The notes beneath the pieces are model-generated. The model was not told where the DNA came from. It did not search any database and saw nothing but the letters and a program-made list of their open reading frames with translations. Of a stretch of DNA of 64,000 bases, positions 1 through 8,068 are shown in pieces. Both the position numbers and the translations under genes were made by a program. The stretch comes from JBFLVT01 sp036804525 (lineage in GTDB: Bacteria; Bacillota; Desulfotomaculia; Desulfotomaculales; JASEER01): positions 35,495-99,494 of the forward strand of contig DAIRSE010000005.1 of NCBI GenBank assembly GCA_036804525.1, written 5' to 3'. Position 1 is the stretch's first letter; each line of letters starts with the position of its first letter.

Positions 1-148
1 AGCTCTTGATCGTTTCGATTTGCTGCTCCCTGACCTCGATCTCGAGTTCCTTACTTCTGCTGATGTAGGCTTCCGCGGAATCCGCCCCGCGCTCCATCGC
101 CCTTGAAACAGCAGCCTGGGCCAGATTAAGAAAATCAATGGTCGACAT
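1..148 (-). CDS. pmbA: PmbA/TldE-type metalloprotease subunit, N-terminal part
   Basis: Partial gene running off the left edge; 49 codons are visible from an ATG at 148, preceded by an AGGAAAGG SD site. The visible protein begins MSTIDFLNLAQAAVSRAMER and continues with an 'AEAYISRSKELEIEVREQQI' stretch, the pattern that opens TldD/PmbA-family proteins. PmbA normally pairs with TldD to form a heterodimeric protease that processes small peptides. It lies downstream of tldD on the same strand, which supports the call, but the two are separated by an unusual 347 bp spacer holding heptad repeats. Identity rests on the first 49 residues plus the neighbour. Confidence 0.72.
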   Translation of the reverse strand, partial: MSTIDFLNLAQAAVSRAMERGADSAEAYISRSKELEIEVREQQIETIKS

Positions 149-301
149 CGCAGGCTTCCTTTCCTCTATGGCAGTGACGGTTATAGTATGTCTCCTCATC
201 GGTCGCTTAGAAGTTGTTCGCCACAATCCGTCAAAACCCTGCTATCTATTTCCAGGCACAGCTCGGTACCCGAAAAACAAAGGCCCTAGCGGGCCTGTAA
301 T

Positions 302-427
302 AGTTCGCAGTTGACTGTTTGCAGTTAGAAGTTGGACCCAGGATTGCTAAAGCCGTACTTAAGTCTCATACCTAGGCTAATAGCTAAAAGCAGTAGCCAA
401 CATCTAGCAACTAACATCAGCTAACAG
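302..427. repeat. facing pair of degenerate 7-nt repeat arrays between tldD and pmbA
   Basis: Left arm 302-336 is five consecutive 7-mers (AGTTCGC, AGTTGAC, TGTTTGC, AGTTAGA, AGTTGGA). The right arm, about 375-427, holds related units (GCTAACA, CCAACAT, GCAACTA) in the opposite orientation, so a transcript could fold into a long imperfect hairpin. The rest of the 149-495 gap shows no convincing gene. Same family as the arrays near 2.6, 15.0, 17.2, 25.8, 37.3, 40.7, 42.2, 47.0 and 57.9 kb. Confidence 0.7.
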
Positions 428-495
428 ACCTATCGCTGCGGGATGCACCACCACCGACAATAGAAAGGGCTTTCTCATGGTAGCTAATACCCGAC

Positions 496-1968
496 CTATA
501 TCCTCCGGATGCGCGGTTCCCTCATTAGTTCCCACAGGTTTATTGTCTTCGCCCCTGATCCCGGGCTTCCTCCGGTGCCGCCGACGACAATGGGACATTC
601 CTGCTGCTGGCCGAAAGACATCGTCGGCTGGGCGTCGCTCACCGGCACTCCCTGGCCGTCCTTGCCGCAGGTCCCGATCGTGAACCCTAGGTCCGTCCCG
701 ACCCTCTCCACCTTGGCCAGGACTTCGGGGCCGTTTCCAGTAAGGGTGGCGCCCCTGACCATGCTGCCGATGTCGCCGTCCTCGATCAGGTACCCCTCGG
801 CGACCTCGAAGACGAAATCCCCCGTGGTGGTATTCACCTGGCCCCCGCCCATCTTGCGCACCAGAAGCCCCCTTTTGGCCTCCCGCAGTATGTCGCGAGG
901 GTCTTCCTTGCCGGGTGCGATGCACGTGTTTCCCATCCGCGGGATAGGCTTGTGCTGGTACGATTCCCGCCGGCCGTGTCCGTTTGATTGTCGGCCTTCT
1001 TTCCCCGCCGTCAAACGGTCATAGAGGTAGTCCTTAAGTACGCCCTCTTCAATCAGGGTTACGGGAGCCGATCTCGTACCCTCGTCATCAAAGGCGTAAG
1101 ACCCGTATTTTCCAGGCATCGTGCTGTCGTCAAAGACTGTGATCAGGGGACTGGCTACAGTCTCTCCCCGTTTTCCCGCGTATACCGATAACTCCTTTTG
1201 CACCAGATCGGCTTCGAGCCCGTGACCGCAGGCCTCGTGCACCATCGTCCCGCCGGCTTCGCTTGCTAGGATGACAGGCATCTTTCCGGAGGGGGCAGGC
1301 TGGGCCGTGAGCAGGGCCACGGCGCGCCCAGCCGCTTTGCGCGCCATCTCTTCAGGATATTCCGAATCCACAAGCTCAAAACCGGCTACACCGCCCAGCG
1401 CGTCGTAACCGGTCTGGATGATGCCGCCGTCAGCAGCCACAGCGTTAACCACCAGGCGGGTACGCACCCGTGTATCCTCAACAAGCACTCCCTCGCTGTT
1501 GGCGATCTGTACACGCTGGATGACATCGCCATATCCCACGATGACCTGCTTGATCTTCTGGGCGTCTACACCTCTGGCGGCCTGGTTTACCTTCTGGACT
1601 ACCTGAACCTTGTCCTCTGTTTCAATCTCGCTTGGTAAACGTTCAATGTCAAAGCTGATCGCCGGCTCGAGGCGGTTTAAGTCGATGTTGACATCCTTCC
1701 GGCCGCTTCCCGCAGCCCGGGCTACCACTCGCGCCGCGTCCAGCAGACCCCGGCGGTCGAGCTGGTTGGTGTAAGCGTAAGCAGTTGCCTCACCAGCCAG
1801 CACTCTGATCCCGGCCCCGGCATCGAGACCGGTCTGCACTCGCTCGATTTTGTTGTCCTCGCAACTGATTCCGGTAATGCGGCGGTTTTCCACAAATATG
1901 TCAGCAAAATCGCCGCCCCCTTTCAACGCTTCGAACAGTACTTCCTCGAGGACCTTCTGATCAATCAA
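496..1968 (-). CDS. tldD: TldD-type zinc metalloprotease
   Basis: 490 residues, normal length for TldD. The zinc-binding HExxxH is HEACGH at about residues 244-249, inside the conserved GTMVHEACGHGLEAD block; a later SNGHGRRESY segment and a C-terminal GTCGKDGQGVPV segment with the expected extra cysteine are also present. With PmbA it forms a cytoplasmic protease known for processing small peptides such as microcins and antitoxins. Start: TTG at 1968 lies 6 nt behind GAGGTGA; no better start is seen. Downstream on the same strand is pmbA, after a repeat-filled spacer. Confidence 0.93.
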   Translation of the reverse strand: MIDQKVLEEVLFEALKGGGDFADIFVENRRITGISCEDNKIERVQTGLDAGAGIRVLAGEATAYAYTNQLDRRGLLDAARVVARAAGSGRKDVNIDLNRLEPAISFDIERLPSEIETEDKVQVVQKVNQAARGVDAQKIKQVIVGYGDVIQRVQIANSEGVLVEDTRVRTRLVVNAVAADGGIIQTGYDALGGVAGFELVDSEYPEEMARKAAGRAVALLTAQPAPSGKMPVILASEAGGTMVHEACGHGLEADLVQKELSVYAGKRGETVASPLITVFDDSTMPGKYGSYAFDDEGTRSAPVTLIEEGVLKDYLYDRLTAGKEGRQSNGHGRRESYQHKPIPRMGNTCIAPGKEDPRDILREAKRGLLVRKMGGGQVNTTTGDFVFEVAEGYLIEDGDIGSMVRGATLTGNGPEVLAKVERVGTDLGFTIGTCGKDGQGVPVSDAQPTMSFGQQQECPIVVGGTGGSPGSGAKTINLWELMREPRIRRI

Positions 1969-2047
1969 CAGTAATCACCTCAACATCAATATCCGTCCCG
2001 GCGCCCACTTTTATACCGCAGCGGGAAGCCGATTGTTCCGTCTGGTC

Positions 2048-2518
2048 CTACTGCATTCCCGTACCGCTAGGCTCGCCTGCCTCAACCGAGCCATCCTCGC
2101 CGATAAACACCAGGCTTCTGGTAAGCTGCCTGGTCGCCGTACGGTATGTCCCCGTCGCTACCAGTTTGACCTTCAAGCCCTTACTCCCGCTGGATACGGC
2201 GGCGTATACGGTAACCAGCCCCTCGTCCTCTTCGTCCAGCAAGCTTTGTGACTCAATCACAGGTTCGTTGGGATCAGTCGGAAGCCACCCTTCGGGATCG
2301 ATCCTGGCGCGCGCGCAGGCCATCTCCAAACCGGCCCAGGCCAGCTGCTCGGCCTGCAGCTGATCCCTCAAATAGCGGGTTGTAACCTTCTGCTCCTTCG
2401 TGATAACAAGCGCCGATGTTGCAAGCACAGCCAATACGGCCAGGACAGAGACCACGTAAACAAGCGCCGAACCCTTTTCGCTGGAAGAATGTTGTAAAAA
2501 CGTACATAACCGCATCAC
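2048..2518 (-). CDS. PilX/GspK-like minor pseudopilin
   Basis: 156 residues. A single hydrophobic segment at about residues 18-40 (GSALVYVVSVLAVLAVLATS) follows a short basic leader. It lacks the classic GFTLxE processing motif, as is common for PilX/GspK-type minor pilins, and the remainder is a soluble domain. It is the last gene of the pilin cluster, but 398 bp of repeats separate it from the preceding prepilin gene, so it may be transcribed poorly or separately. Start ATG at 2518 behind a modest GGAG site; the ATG three bases further is equally possible. Family assignment is by context and architecture. Confidence 0.6.
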   Translation of the reverse strand: MMRLCTFLQHSSSEKGSALVYVVSVLAVLAVLATSALVITKEQKVTTRYLRDQLQAEQLAWAGLEMACARARIDPEGWLPTDPNEPVIESQSLLDEEDEGLVTVYAAVSSGSKGLKVKLVATGTYRTATRQLTRSLVFIGEDGSVEAGEPSGTGMQ

Positions 2519-2580
2519 GGAAATAACTCCTAACCTCTACACGAATGACTTAAGAGCGTACCGAGAGGCCGTTCCAACTA

Positions 2581-2681
2581 GCTGTAGGCTTTAGGCTGTA
2601 AGCTGTAAGATAAAATACGGGGATGAAAAACGGGCTGAACTCCTTTTATGTCCTACAGCCTAATGCTTAATGCTTACAGCC
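2581..2681. repeat. inverted pair of 7-nt repeat arrays
   Basis: Left arm 2581-2608 reads GCTGTAG, GCTTTAG, GCTGTAA, GCTGTAA. The right arm 2652-2681, read on the other strand, gives GCTGTAA, GCATTAA, GCATTAG, GCTGTAG. The arms face each other across about 45 bp and would form a long imperfect hairpin between two pilin genes. Confidence 0.75.
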
Positions 2682-2717
2682 AAATTGGCAGGCTTAGTTT
2701 TTCAACGTCATCCCAGG

Positions 2718-2920
2718 AGAGTGCTGCAAAAAGCCAATACACTGATTTTGCCATAGGCATCTCCAGGGTACGGCTACACTTTGGAAGTTACCCCGAGACC
2801 GCTCAAAAGCAAGCATGGCGCGCAAGGCGAAGCCGGCCAGCGCGGAGCGTACTGGGTCGTATGTGAGCACTGGACGGCGAGCCTGACAAAGCCAGGCGCA
2901 GTTTTTCAGCGGTCTCCTAG
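2718..2920 (-). repeat. dispersed MITE-like element, copy A
   Basis: Core 2795-2916 (122 bp) is bounded by the 9-bp terminal inverted repeats GAGACCGCT and AGCGGTCTC; similarity to the copy at 61.9 kb continues for about 75 bp beyond one terminus, to about 2718. The interior is rich in imperfect inverted repeats. Element and flanking CTAG read CTAGGAGACCGCTG on the minus strand, and the TAG within CTAG is the stop codon of the upstream prepilin gene. No transposase is encoded. The frame through it is open in three copies, but this is probably conservation of the repeat rather than a protein. Confidence 0.75.
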
Positions 2921-3420
2921 GGTGTTGCACACGGCTCACCAGCCACCTCCACCGGGTCGAAGGGGACGTAAAGCATGGTCATCAGGCGGGGCGGATTGTC
3001 TTCAATATCGCCGACCAACTCCAGCCTGATCAGCTGTCCCCCTTCGTCGGAAACTGATACAAGATTGAAACTGCCCACATGGTTTGCCACGGGATTATGC
3101 CCCATGCCTTCCACTTCCCTGCGCAGCTGCCCGCCTTCCGCGTAGTAGGCCACTGTCCCTCGAGGTGTCTCAAAGACGATACGCTGCTGATCGGCGTCAA
3201 CTTGGGGCGGGTTCACAGCTGTCCGAAGTTCGCTTGACACAGCGTCCAGCCCGATGCGCAGGTTCTCCATTGCCTCCCCGCGTCGGTCCTGAACCCGCCA
3301 GTGCCAGACGTTTTCGCGATAAAAATCGGTAACGGCGACGGCAAGGAGAACGACGATCAGCATGGCCACGGTCACTTCGACCAGGGTGAACCCGGCACAA
3401 CTACGGCGCACTTTCCTCAA
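2917..3420 (-). CDS. PilW-like minor prepilin
   Basis: 167 residues with a type III prepilin signal: basic leader, cleavage expected after G10, mature protein starting FTLVE with the conserved Glu at +5, then a hydrophobic helix to about residue 34. It would be cut and N-methylated by the prepilin peptidase encoded just upstream and join a pilus or pseudopilus tip. The start overlaps the previous stop by 4 bp (ATGA), showing translational coupling. Its TAG stop is supplied by the CTAG at the border of the dispersed repeat, so the C-terminus may have been trimmed by the insertion. Confidence 0.78.
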   Translation of the reverse strand: MRKVRRSCAGFTLVEVTVAMLIVVLLAVAVTDFYRENVWHWRVQDRRGEAMENLRIGLDAVSSELRTAVNPPQVDADQQRIVFETPRGTVAYYAEGGQLRREVEGMGHNPVANHVGSFNLVSVSDEGGQLIRLELVGDIEDNPPRLMTMLYVPFDPVEVAGEPCATP

Positions 3421-3794
3421 TGCGCAACACCCCGGGCGCTCGTCAAAACGACGTCCTTCTCCCCGCCCCGCCAGGCAAACCGCACCCTGACAACCACCTT
3501 TTGCACCCCCGCCTCAAGTTCTTCAGTTTCAATGCTATAACGGTAATCCTGGTACGGTTCCGGGAAACAGGCGCCGCCCTCGGCGCCCGCAGCGTCAGAC
3601 GCTGCCTGTTTCAAGTCTTCAAGCTTCGCCTGGGCCAGAAACAGTGCCGTAACGTAACGCTCGTTTTCCAGCTGGGCCGCCCGTGCCTGAACGAGCAGCG
3701 CGGCAAGCGGAACAAGGGCGGCAGCCAGCACCAGCACGGCAACCAGGACCTCGGGTATGGTAAACGCTCTCTCAGAACCCGGCAAGGCTCTCAC
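3417..3794 (-). CDS. PilV/GspI-like minor prepilin
   Basis: 125 residues. Leader MRALPGSERA is followed by FTIPEVLVAVLVLAAALVPL, a prepilin processing site (cleavage after A10, Glu at +5) and its hydrophobic helix. A short soluble domain containing a CFPEPYQDYRYSIE segment follows. ATGA overlaps at both ends tie it to its neighbours in the operon. PilV and GspI are equivalent small minor pilins and cannot be separated here. Confidence 0.75.
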   Translation of the reverse strand: MRALPGSERAFTIPEVLVAVLVLAAALVPLAALLVQARAAQLENERYVTALFLAQAKLEDLKQAASDAAGAEGGACFPEPYQDYRYSIETEELEAGVQKVVVRVRFAWRGGEKDVVLTSARGVAH

Positions 3795-4264
3795 TCAACG
3801 CGCACCCGCCCGGTGGCCGCCATCACCAGCACGCGGCGTTCGGTCCCGTGCCGTGCATCCTGCAGGATAACCGTTCCGCCCCCTGGAATGGGCGCAGGAC
3901 TACCCCCCGTAAAGCGTACCTGGGGTGTCGAAGAAGAACCGAAGGCTGCCGAAGCGATAACCACGTTGCTGGGCAACGAAACCGTCCGTAAAAGCTGGAG
4001 ATTTCTCTGCAGGGAATAGCACCCGGTTCCCGGTTGGAAAGTTACCTTGTAGATCCCGGAACCGCTGGCGTCGTTTATGCCGAGCTGCTGCATCTGTCTG
4101 AGATCGGTGGCCACCATTTTGGCCGCAGCGTAGACCCGGAAGTTTCCCAGGGGCCTGGTCAGGTCCGGCAGCACAAGGCCGATCGCGATGGCCAGAACGG
4201 CTACAACCACGAGAAGTTCAACAGTCGTAAAACCACCGTGAGGCTTCAGCGCCAATTCAGGCAT
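3791..4264 (-). CDS. GspH/FimT-type minor prepilin
   Basis: 157 residues from the ATG at 4264, which overlaps the prepilin peptidase stop as TAATG; an ATG 24 nt upstream (4288) is the alternative. The leader ends HGG and the mature N-terminus is FTTVELLVVVAVLAIAIGL, with Glu at +5. The soluble part has a GspH-like layout, with residues such as GSGIYKVTFQPGTGCY and a final RRVLVMAATGRVRV strand. Likely a minor pseudopilin of the assembly tip. Confidence 0.75.
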   Translation of the reverse strand: MPELALKPHGGFTTVELLVVVAVLAIAIGLVLPDLTRPLGNFRVYAAAKMVATDLRQMQQLGINDASGSGIYKVTFQPGTGCYSLQRNLQLLRTVSLPSNVVIASAAFGSSSTPQVRFTGGSPAPIPGGGTVILQDARHGTERRVLVMAATGRVRVE

Positions 4265-5019
4265 TACAGGTAAATCCCGACGTACCATTGGATAATGCGT
4301 TCACCCCAAAGAATGGCCAGGAAGGTCCCAAGAGCCAGAAAAGGGCCAAACGGAATGGCGTCCCTGCGGCCCTTTAAGCCCGCCGCCATCAGTATGAAAC
4401 CGGTGATTCCGCCGACCAGGCTGCCCAGGAGAAGACCCAGCGGAGCCAGCGGCCACCCCAGGGTTAAACCCAGCGCAGCTCCCAGCTTGATGTCGCCGCC
4501 TCCCATCCCACCTTGAAAAAGCAAGCCCAACAGCAACAGCGTACCCCCAACCACAACCGCCCCAATAAAGACCTGTACAAGGGTAACGTCCCCAGCCAAC
4601 AGGGTGAGTACGACGCCGCCCGCTGCGAGCACGACGTTTAGGGAATCGGGAATGATGTAATGCTCCAGGTCAATGAAGGCTATGGCCAGGAGCAGCGATG
4701 CCACAAAAAGGTATTTTACCAGCAGGAATGACCAGCCCGTGACCAGGAAGGTATCGATGAAAACAACGGCCGTAAGCGCTTCCACAGCTGGATAGCGCCA
4801 CCCGATCGGGGCTGAACAATACCGGCACCTTCCTCTGAAGGCGATAAAACTGATTACCGGGAGCATGTCAAGAGGCTTCAGACGCCGCTCGCAGCCGGGA
4901 CAGTGAGAAGGCGGGCTAACAATGGATGTTTCCCTCGGCAGGCGATAGATGACGACGTTCAGAAAACTCCCGACCGCCAACCCCAAAACCAACATCAAAA
5001 AAGTGCCTGATAGCTCCAT
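4264..5019 (-). CDS. pilD: prepilin peptidase / N-methyltransferase (leader peptidase)
   Basis: 251 residues, polytopic membrane protein. Two CxxC pairs (CPGC and CRYC, about residues 40-68) form the cytoplasmic zinc-binding loop of the methyltransferase part. The two catalytic aspartates of this aspartyl protease family are visible in FIDLEHYIIPD and GGGDIKLGA. It cleaves and N-methylates the five prepilins encoded beside it. It sits between gspG and gspH, 26 bp after gspG and overlapping the next gene by one base, so supply of enzyme and substrates is coordinated. Confidence 0.93.
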   Translation of the reverse strand: MELSGTFLMLVLGLAVGSFLNVVIYRLPRETSIVSPPSHCPGCERRLKPLDMLPVISFIAFRGRCRYCSAPIGWRYPAVEALTAVVFIDTFLVTGWSFLLVKYLFVASLLLAIAFIDLEHYIIPDSLNVVLAAGGVVLTLLAGDVTLVQVFIGAVVVGGTLLLLGLLFQGGMGGGDIKLGAALGLTLGWPLAPLGLLLGSLVGGITGFILMAAGLKGRRDAIPFGPFLALGTFLAILWGERIIQWYVGIYL

Positions 5020-5045
5020 TCCTTCTCACTTTCCGGATTTAGTCC

Positions 5046-5519
5046 TTATTCGGCAGAGGCGACGAACAGCGAAGACAGGCCAGGCAAACTGACATGCTGA
5101 CCGCTTGCCGGAGCGCTGTCCCCCGCGCGCACCACGATGTCGTCGCTGTAAGTGTCGTCCCGGCTTGTAGGCCCAAAAGAGATAAAGGTATATGTCTTCG
5201 GCCTGACCGGATCGTCGACAACGTAGTAATACGGGTTGCCCCACGGGTCTAACTTTCCCTGCCACTTTGTGCCGTTGGCTTCCATCACCTCTGCCAGCTG
5301 CTGGGGTGTTGGATAGGCGTTCTGTTCGATAAACGCCAGGTCCACGGCGTTTTGCATAGCCTTGAGCTCCGCCACAGCTCTCCCGACCCTTGCCTTCTCG
5401 GCCTGCTTGGTGTAGCGAGGCACGGCAATAGCCGTCAGGATACCGATAATGATGACCACCACCATCAGTTCCGTAAGGGTGAACCCGCGTTCATTAGACG
5501 CCCAATGCACAAGTCTCAT
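5046..5519 (-). CDS. major pseudopilin/pilin, GspG type
   Basis: 157 residues from the ATG at 5519, chosen because AAGGGGG lies 6 nt upstream; the longer frame starts at a TTG without a site. Prepilin signal: cleavage after G12, mature FTLTELMVVVIIIGILTAIA. The DPWGNPYYYVVDD block in the soluble domain is typical of GspG, where this region binds calcium. Likely the main subunit of the fibre. Followed by the prepilin peptidase and preceded by the GspF-like platform protein. Confidence 0.85.
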   Translation of the reverse strand: MRLVHWASNERGFTLTELMVVVIIIGILTAIAVPRYTKQAEKARVGRAVAELKAMQNAVDLAFIEQNAYPTPQQLAEVMEANGTKWQGKLDPWGNPYYYVVDDPVRPKTYTFISFGPTSRDDTYSDDIVVRAGDSAPASGQHVSLPGLSSLFVASAE

Positions 5520-5540
5520 AGCCAACCCCCTTGCGAGCAA

Positions 5541-6614
5541 CTACCCAATCGAGCCCAGCACCTCAAACATCGGCATCAGCACAGACATGATAATCAGCCC
5601 GATCAGGCCGCCAAGACCGACAATCATCACCGGCTCAAGAAGCGTTACCATCCTCTCGACGGTGCACTGGGTGTCGTATTCGTAAAGGTCTGCCGCCTTT
5701 CCCAGGCAATAAGCCAGGGCTCCGCTACGCTCGCCGACCGAAACCATCTGGACCACCACGCGGGGAAACACTGCACTGTCAGTCAAAACAACGGCCAGCG
5801 ACTCCCCGTCTCTCACCCTGAAAACCGCCTTGTTTACCGCCGACCGTATTACGCTGTTGCCGGAACACCTGCCGGCCACTTCCAGTCCGGCCAAAATGGG
5901 GACGCCGGTAGTTACCAGCGTCGAAAGAGTACGGCAAAAGCGCCCGACAGCGGCCTGCTGAATAATTCCCCCAAGGACGGGAAGCCTGATAAGAAGGGGG
6001 TCAAGCAATTCCCTTGCCTTCCCGGTGTTGGCCAAACGTGCTAAGACCAATACCATAAAAAGAAAAGACAGGGCTAGTACTACCCAGTGCGCCTGGATAA
6101 AGTAACCAGACTTTAATGCCCAGGCCGTCAGGGGCGGAACGGTGCCTCCCAGTTCCTGAATTACACTCGTTAGCGAAGGCAAAACGAAAGATATTAAAAT
6201 GGTAAACGTGACTAGGGCAATCAGAACGACCACTGCGGGATACGTTAAGGCGGACCGCAGCTTCTCCCGGGTGGTGTATTCCCGCTCAAAATAGGCGGCT
6301 AAATGACCTAAGACCGTTTCCAGCACTCCTCCCAGTTCCCCGACTTCGACCATGGTTACGGCGATTTCCGGAAAGAGCCCTGAAGAACGCAGGGACTCCG
6401 CAAACGACGTTCCTCTCTCCAGTTGCCCGATTACCCCGGCCAGGGAACGGCGCAGGGACCTGTTTGAAGTTTGCAGGCTCAGCGATTCGAGGGCGCTCAG
6501 CAGCGGAACGCCGGCTTCTAGAAGCACAGCCAGCTGGCGGCAGAAAACAGCCGTATCCTTGACTGGTAAGCGGCGATTCCGCCCAAATAACCCTCTTATA
6601 TCGGTACCCGTCAC
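5541..6614 (-). CDS. pilC: inner-membrane platform protein, PilC/GspF family
   Basis: 357 residues from a GTG at 6614, about 9 nt behind AAGAGG; a TTG at 6623 is immediately adjacent to the site and less likely. Two T2SSF repeats, each with a helical cytoplasmic part (FCRQLAVLLEAGVPLLSALE near the N-terminus; FCRTLSTLVTTGVPILAGLE in the second), and hydrophobic segments including one at the C-terminus (VGLGGLIGLIIMSVLMPMFE). It anchors the assembly ATPase. Gene order ATPase-platform-major pilin-peptidase is classic. Confidence 0.92.
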   Translation of the reverse strand: MTGTDIRGLFGRNRRLPVKDTAVFCRQLAVLLEAGVPLLSALESLSLQTSNRSLRRSLAGVIGQLERGTSFAESLRSSGLFPEIAVTMVEVGELGGVLETVLGHLAAYFEREYTTREKLRSALTYPAVVVLIALVTFTILISFVLPSLTSVIQELGGTVPPLTAWALKSGYFIQAHWVVLALSFLFMVLVLARLANTGKARELLDPLLIRLPVLGGIIQQAAVGRFCRTLSTLVTTGVPILAGLEVAGRCSGNSVIRSAVNKAVFRVRDGESLAVVLTDSAVFPRVVVQMVSVGERSGALAYCLGKAADLYEYDTQCTVERMVTLLEPVMIVGLGGLIGLIIMSVLMPMFEVLGSIG

Positions 6615-6668
6615 TATTAGCAACCTCTTCAGGGATATAAATCAATTGGCGTCTATTACCAGGATTCG

Positions 6669-8039
6669 TCAAAAACTGCCATGCTCCTTCTGCATAACTG
6701 GATTTTCACCGGTCCAGGCTACCCGCATCACCTCCTGGGCCGTCGTAATGCCGGTTAAAACCTTTTCAATCCCGCACTCCCTGAGGGGGATCAAACTTTC
6801 TCTTTTTGCTTCCTGAAAGATAACGCTCGAAGGCACCTTCCGGGTTATGAGGTCCATGATTAAAGGGGTTACGGTAAGGACTTCCTGGATACTGGTCCTG
6901 CCGTAGAAGCCCGTATGGCCGCAAACCGGACACCCGCGGCCCGCCTTGACTGTAACCGGTTTCTCTGGGTGGCCCAGAAAAGCGTGCTCCAGGGTGCCTG
7001 GTTCGATCCGGTAATCGTCCCTGCAGCCGGCGCAGATCGTCCTAACCAAGCGCTGGGCCACCACGCCAAGTACGGCAGAAGCGACGAGAAAGGGCTCCAC
7101 GCCCAGATCAATCAGCCTCGTCAGCGCCCCGGCCGCGTCATTGGTGTGCAGCGTACTAAGCACCAGGTGGCCCGTAGTCGCCGCTCTGGTCGCAATAGCC
7201 GCCGTTTCGGGATCCCTGATCTCACCGACCATAATGACGTCAGGGTCCTGGCGGAGGATGGAGCGCAGGCCGGTGGCAAAAGTAAGCCCGGCGGCAGGAT
7301 TGATCTGCGTCTGGTTGGTCCCCGGCAGGATGTATTCCACGGGGTCTTCGATGGTAACGACATTCTTTTGCGGGCTTGCCAATTCGGAGAGCATGGCGTA
7401 AAGGGAGGTGGTCTTTCCGCTGCCGGTGGGCCCCGTCACCAGGATGATGCCGTGCGGCCGGGCCATGATCAAGCGCAACCGCTCCAGGTTGCCGGCTGTA
7501 AAGCCAAGCTGATCCAGGCCGGGAGGCAGCGCCGTCCTGTCAAGAACCCTGATCGCCACCTTTTCCCCAAAAACGGTAGGCATCGTCGAGACGCGCAGGT
7601 CAACGCTGTGGTCGCCGACGGGGAACTGGATACGGCCGTCCTGAGGCACCCGCTTCTCGGCGATATTAATCCCGGCCATTATTTTCAGCCTCGACACGAT
7701 AGCCGGGCACATGCTCAAGGGTAAAGTTTTGATTTCCCGCAGCACGCCGTCGATGCGAAAACGGACGGTGATCTCGCTGGCGTTAGGCTCAAAGTGGATG
7801 TCGCTGGCTCTGGCATTGACGGCACCGGTGATGAGGGAGTTGGTGAGGCGGACAACGGGGGCCAAGTCTTCCGAGGGTATATCTTCGTTGAAATGCTGAT
7901 CGTCGTACTTCAAGCCCGAAGGAGTGGTCTCCCTGTCCTGGCGGTTGGCAGACTGGCGCAGGTCATTGACGCTGTCAGGGCGGGACTTTGTCCATGCGGA
8001 ATAAAGCCTGGCTAAAACGGTCTGGATTCTTGCGTCCAT
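6669..8039 (-). CDS. assembly ATPase, GspE/PilB family
   Basis: 456 residues, shorter than typical PilB/GspE (about 500-570), because the N-terminal N1 domain is reduced. Walker A GPTGSGKTT at about 203-211, Asp box and RQDPDVIMVGEIRD Walker B region, and a tetracysteine zinc site (CAGC and CPVC) near residues 345-380. It hydrolyses ATP to drive pilus or pseudopilus assembly. ATG at 8039 is 5-6 nt behind AAAGGA. The short N-terminus resembles competence or minimal type II systems more than full retractile pili. Confidence 0.9.
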   Translation of the reverse strand: MDARIQTVLARLYSAWTKSRPDSVNDLRQSANRQDRETTPSGLKYDDQHFNEDIPSEDLAPVVRLTNSLITGAVNARASDIHFEPNASEITVRFRIDGVLREIKTLPLSMCPAIVSRLKIMAGINIAEKRVPQDGRIQFPVGDHSVDLRVSTMPTVFGEKVAIRVLDRTALPPGLDQLGFTAGNLERLRLIMARPHGIILVTGPTGSGKTTSLYAMLSELASPQKNVVTIEDPVEYILPGTNQTQINPAAGLTFATGLRSILRQDPDVIMVGEIRDPETAAIATRAATTGHLVLSTLHTNDAAGALTRLIDLGVEPFLVASAVLGVVAQRLVRTICAGCRDDYRIEPGTLEHAFLGHPEKPVTVKAGRGCPVCGHTGFYGRTSIQEVLTVTPLIMDLITRKVPSSVIFQEAKRESLIPLRECGIEKVLTGITTAQEVMRVAWTGENPVMQKEHGSF

Positions 8040-8068
8040 AGCAGTCCTTTCTTGCTCGACGTGGTCTC

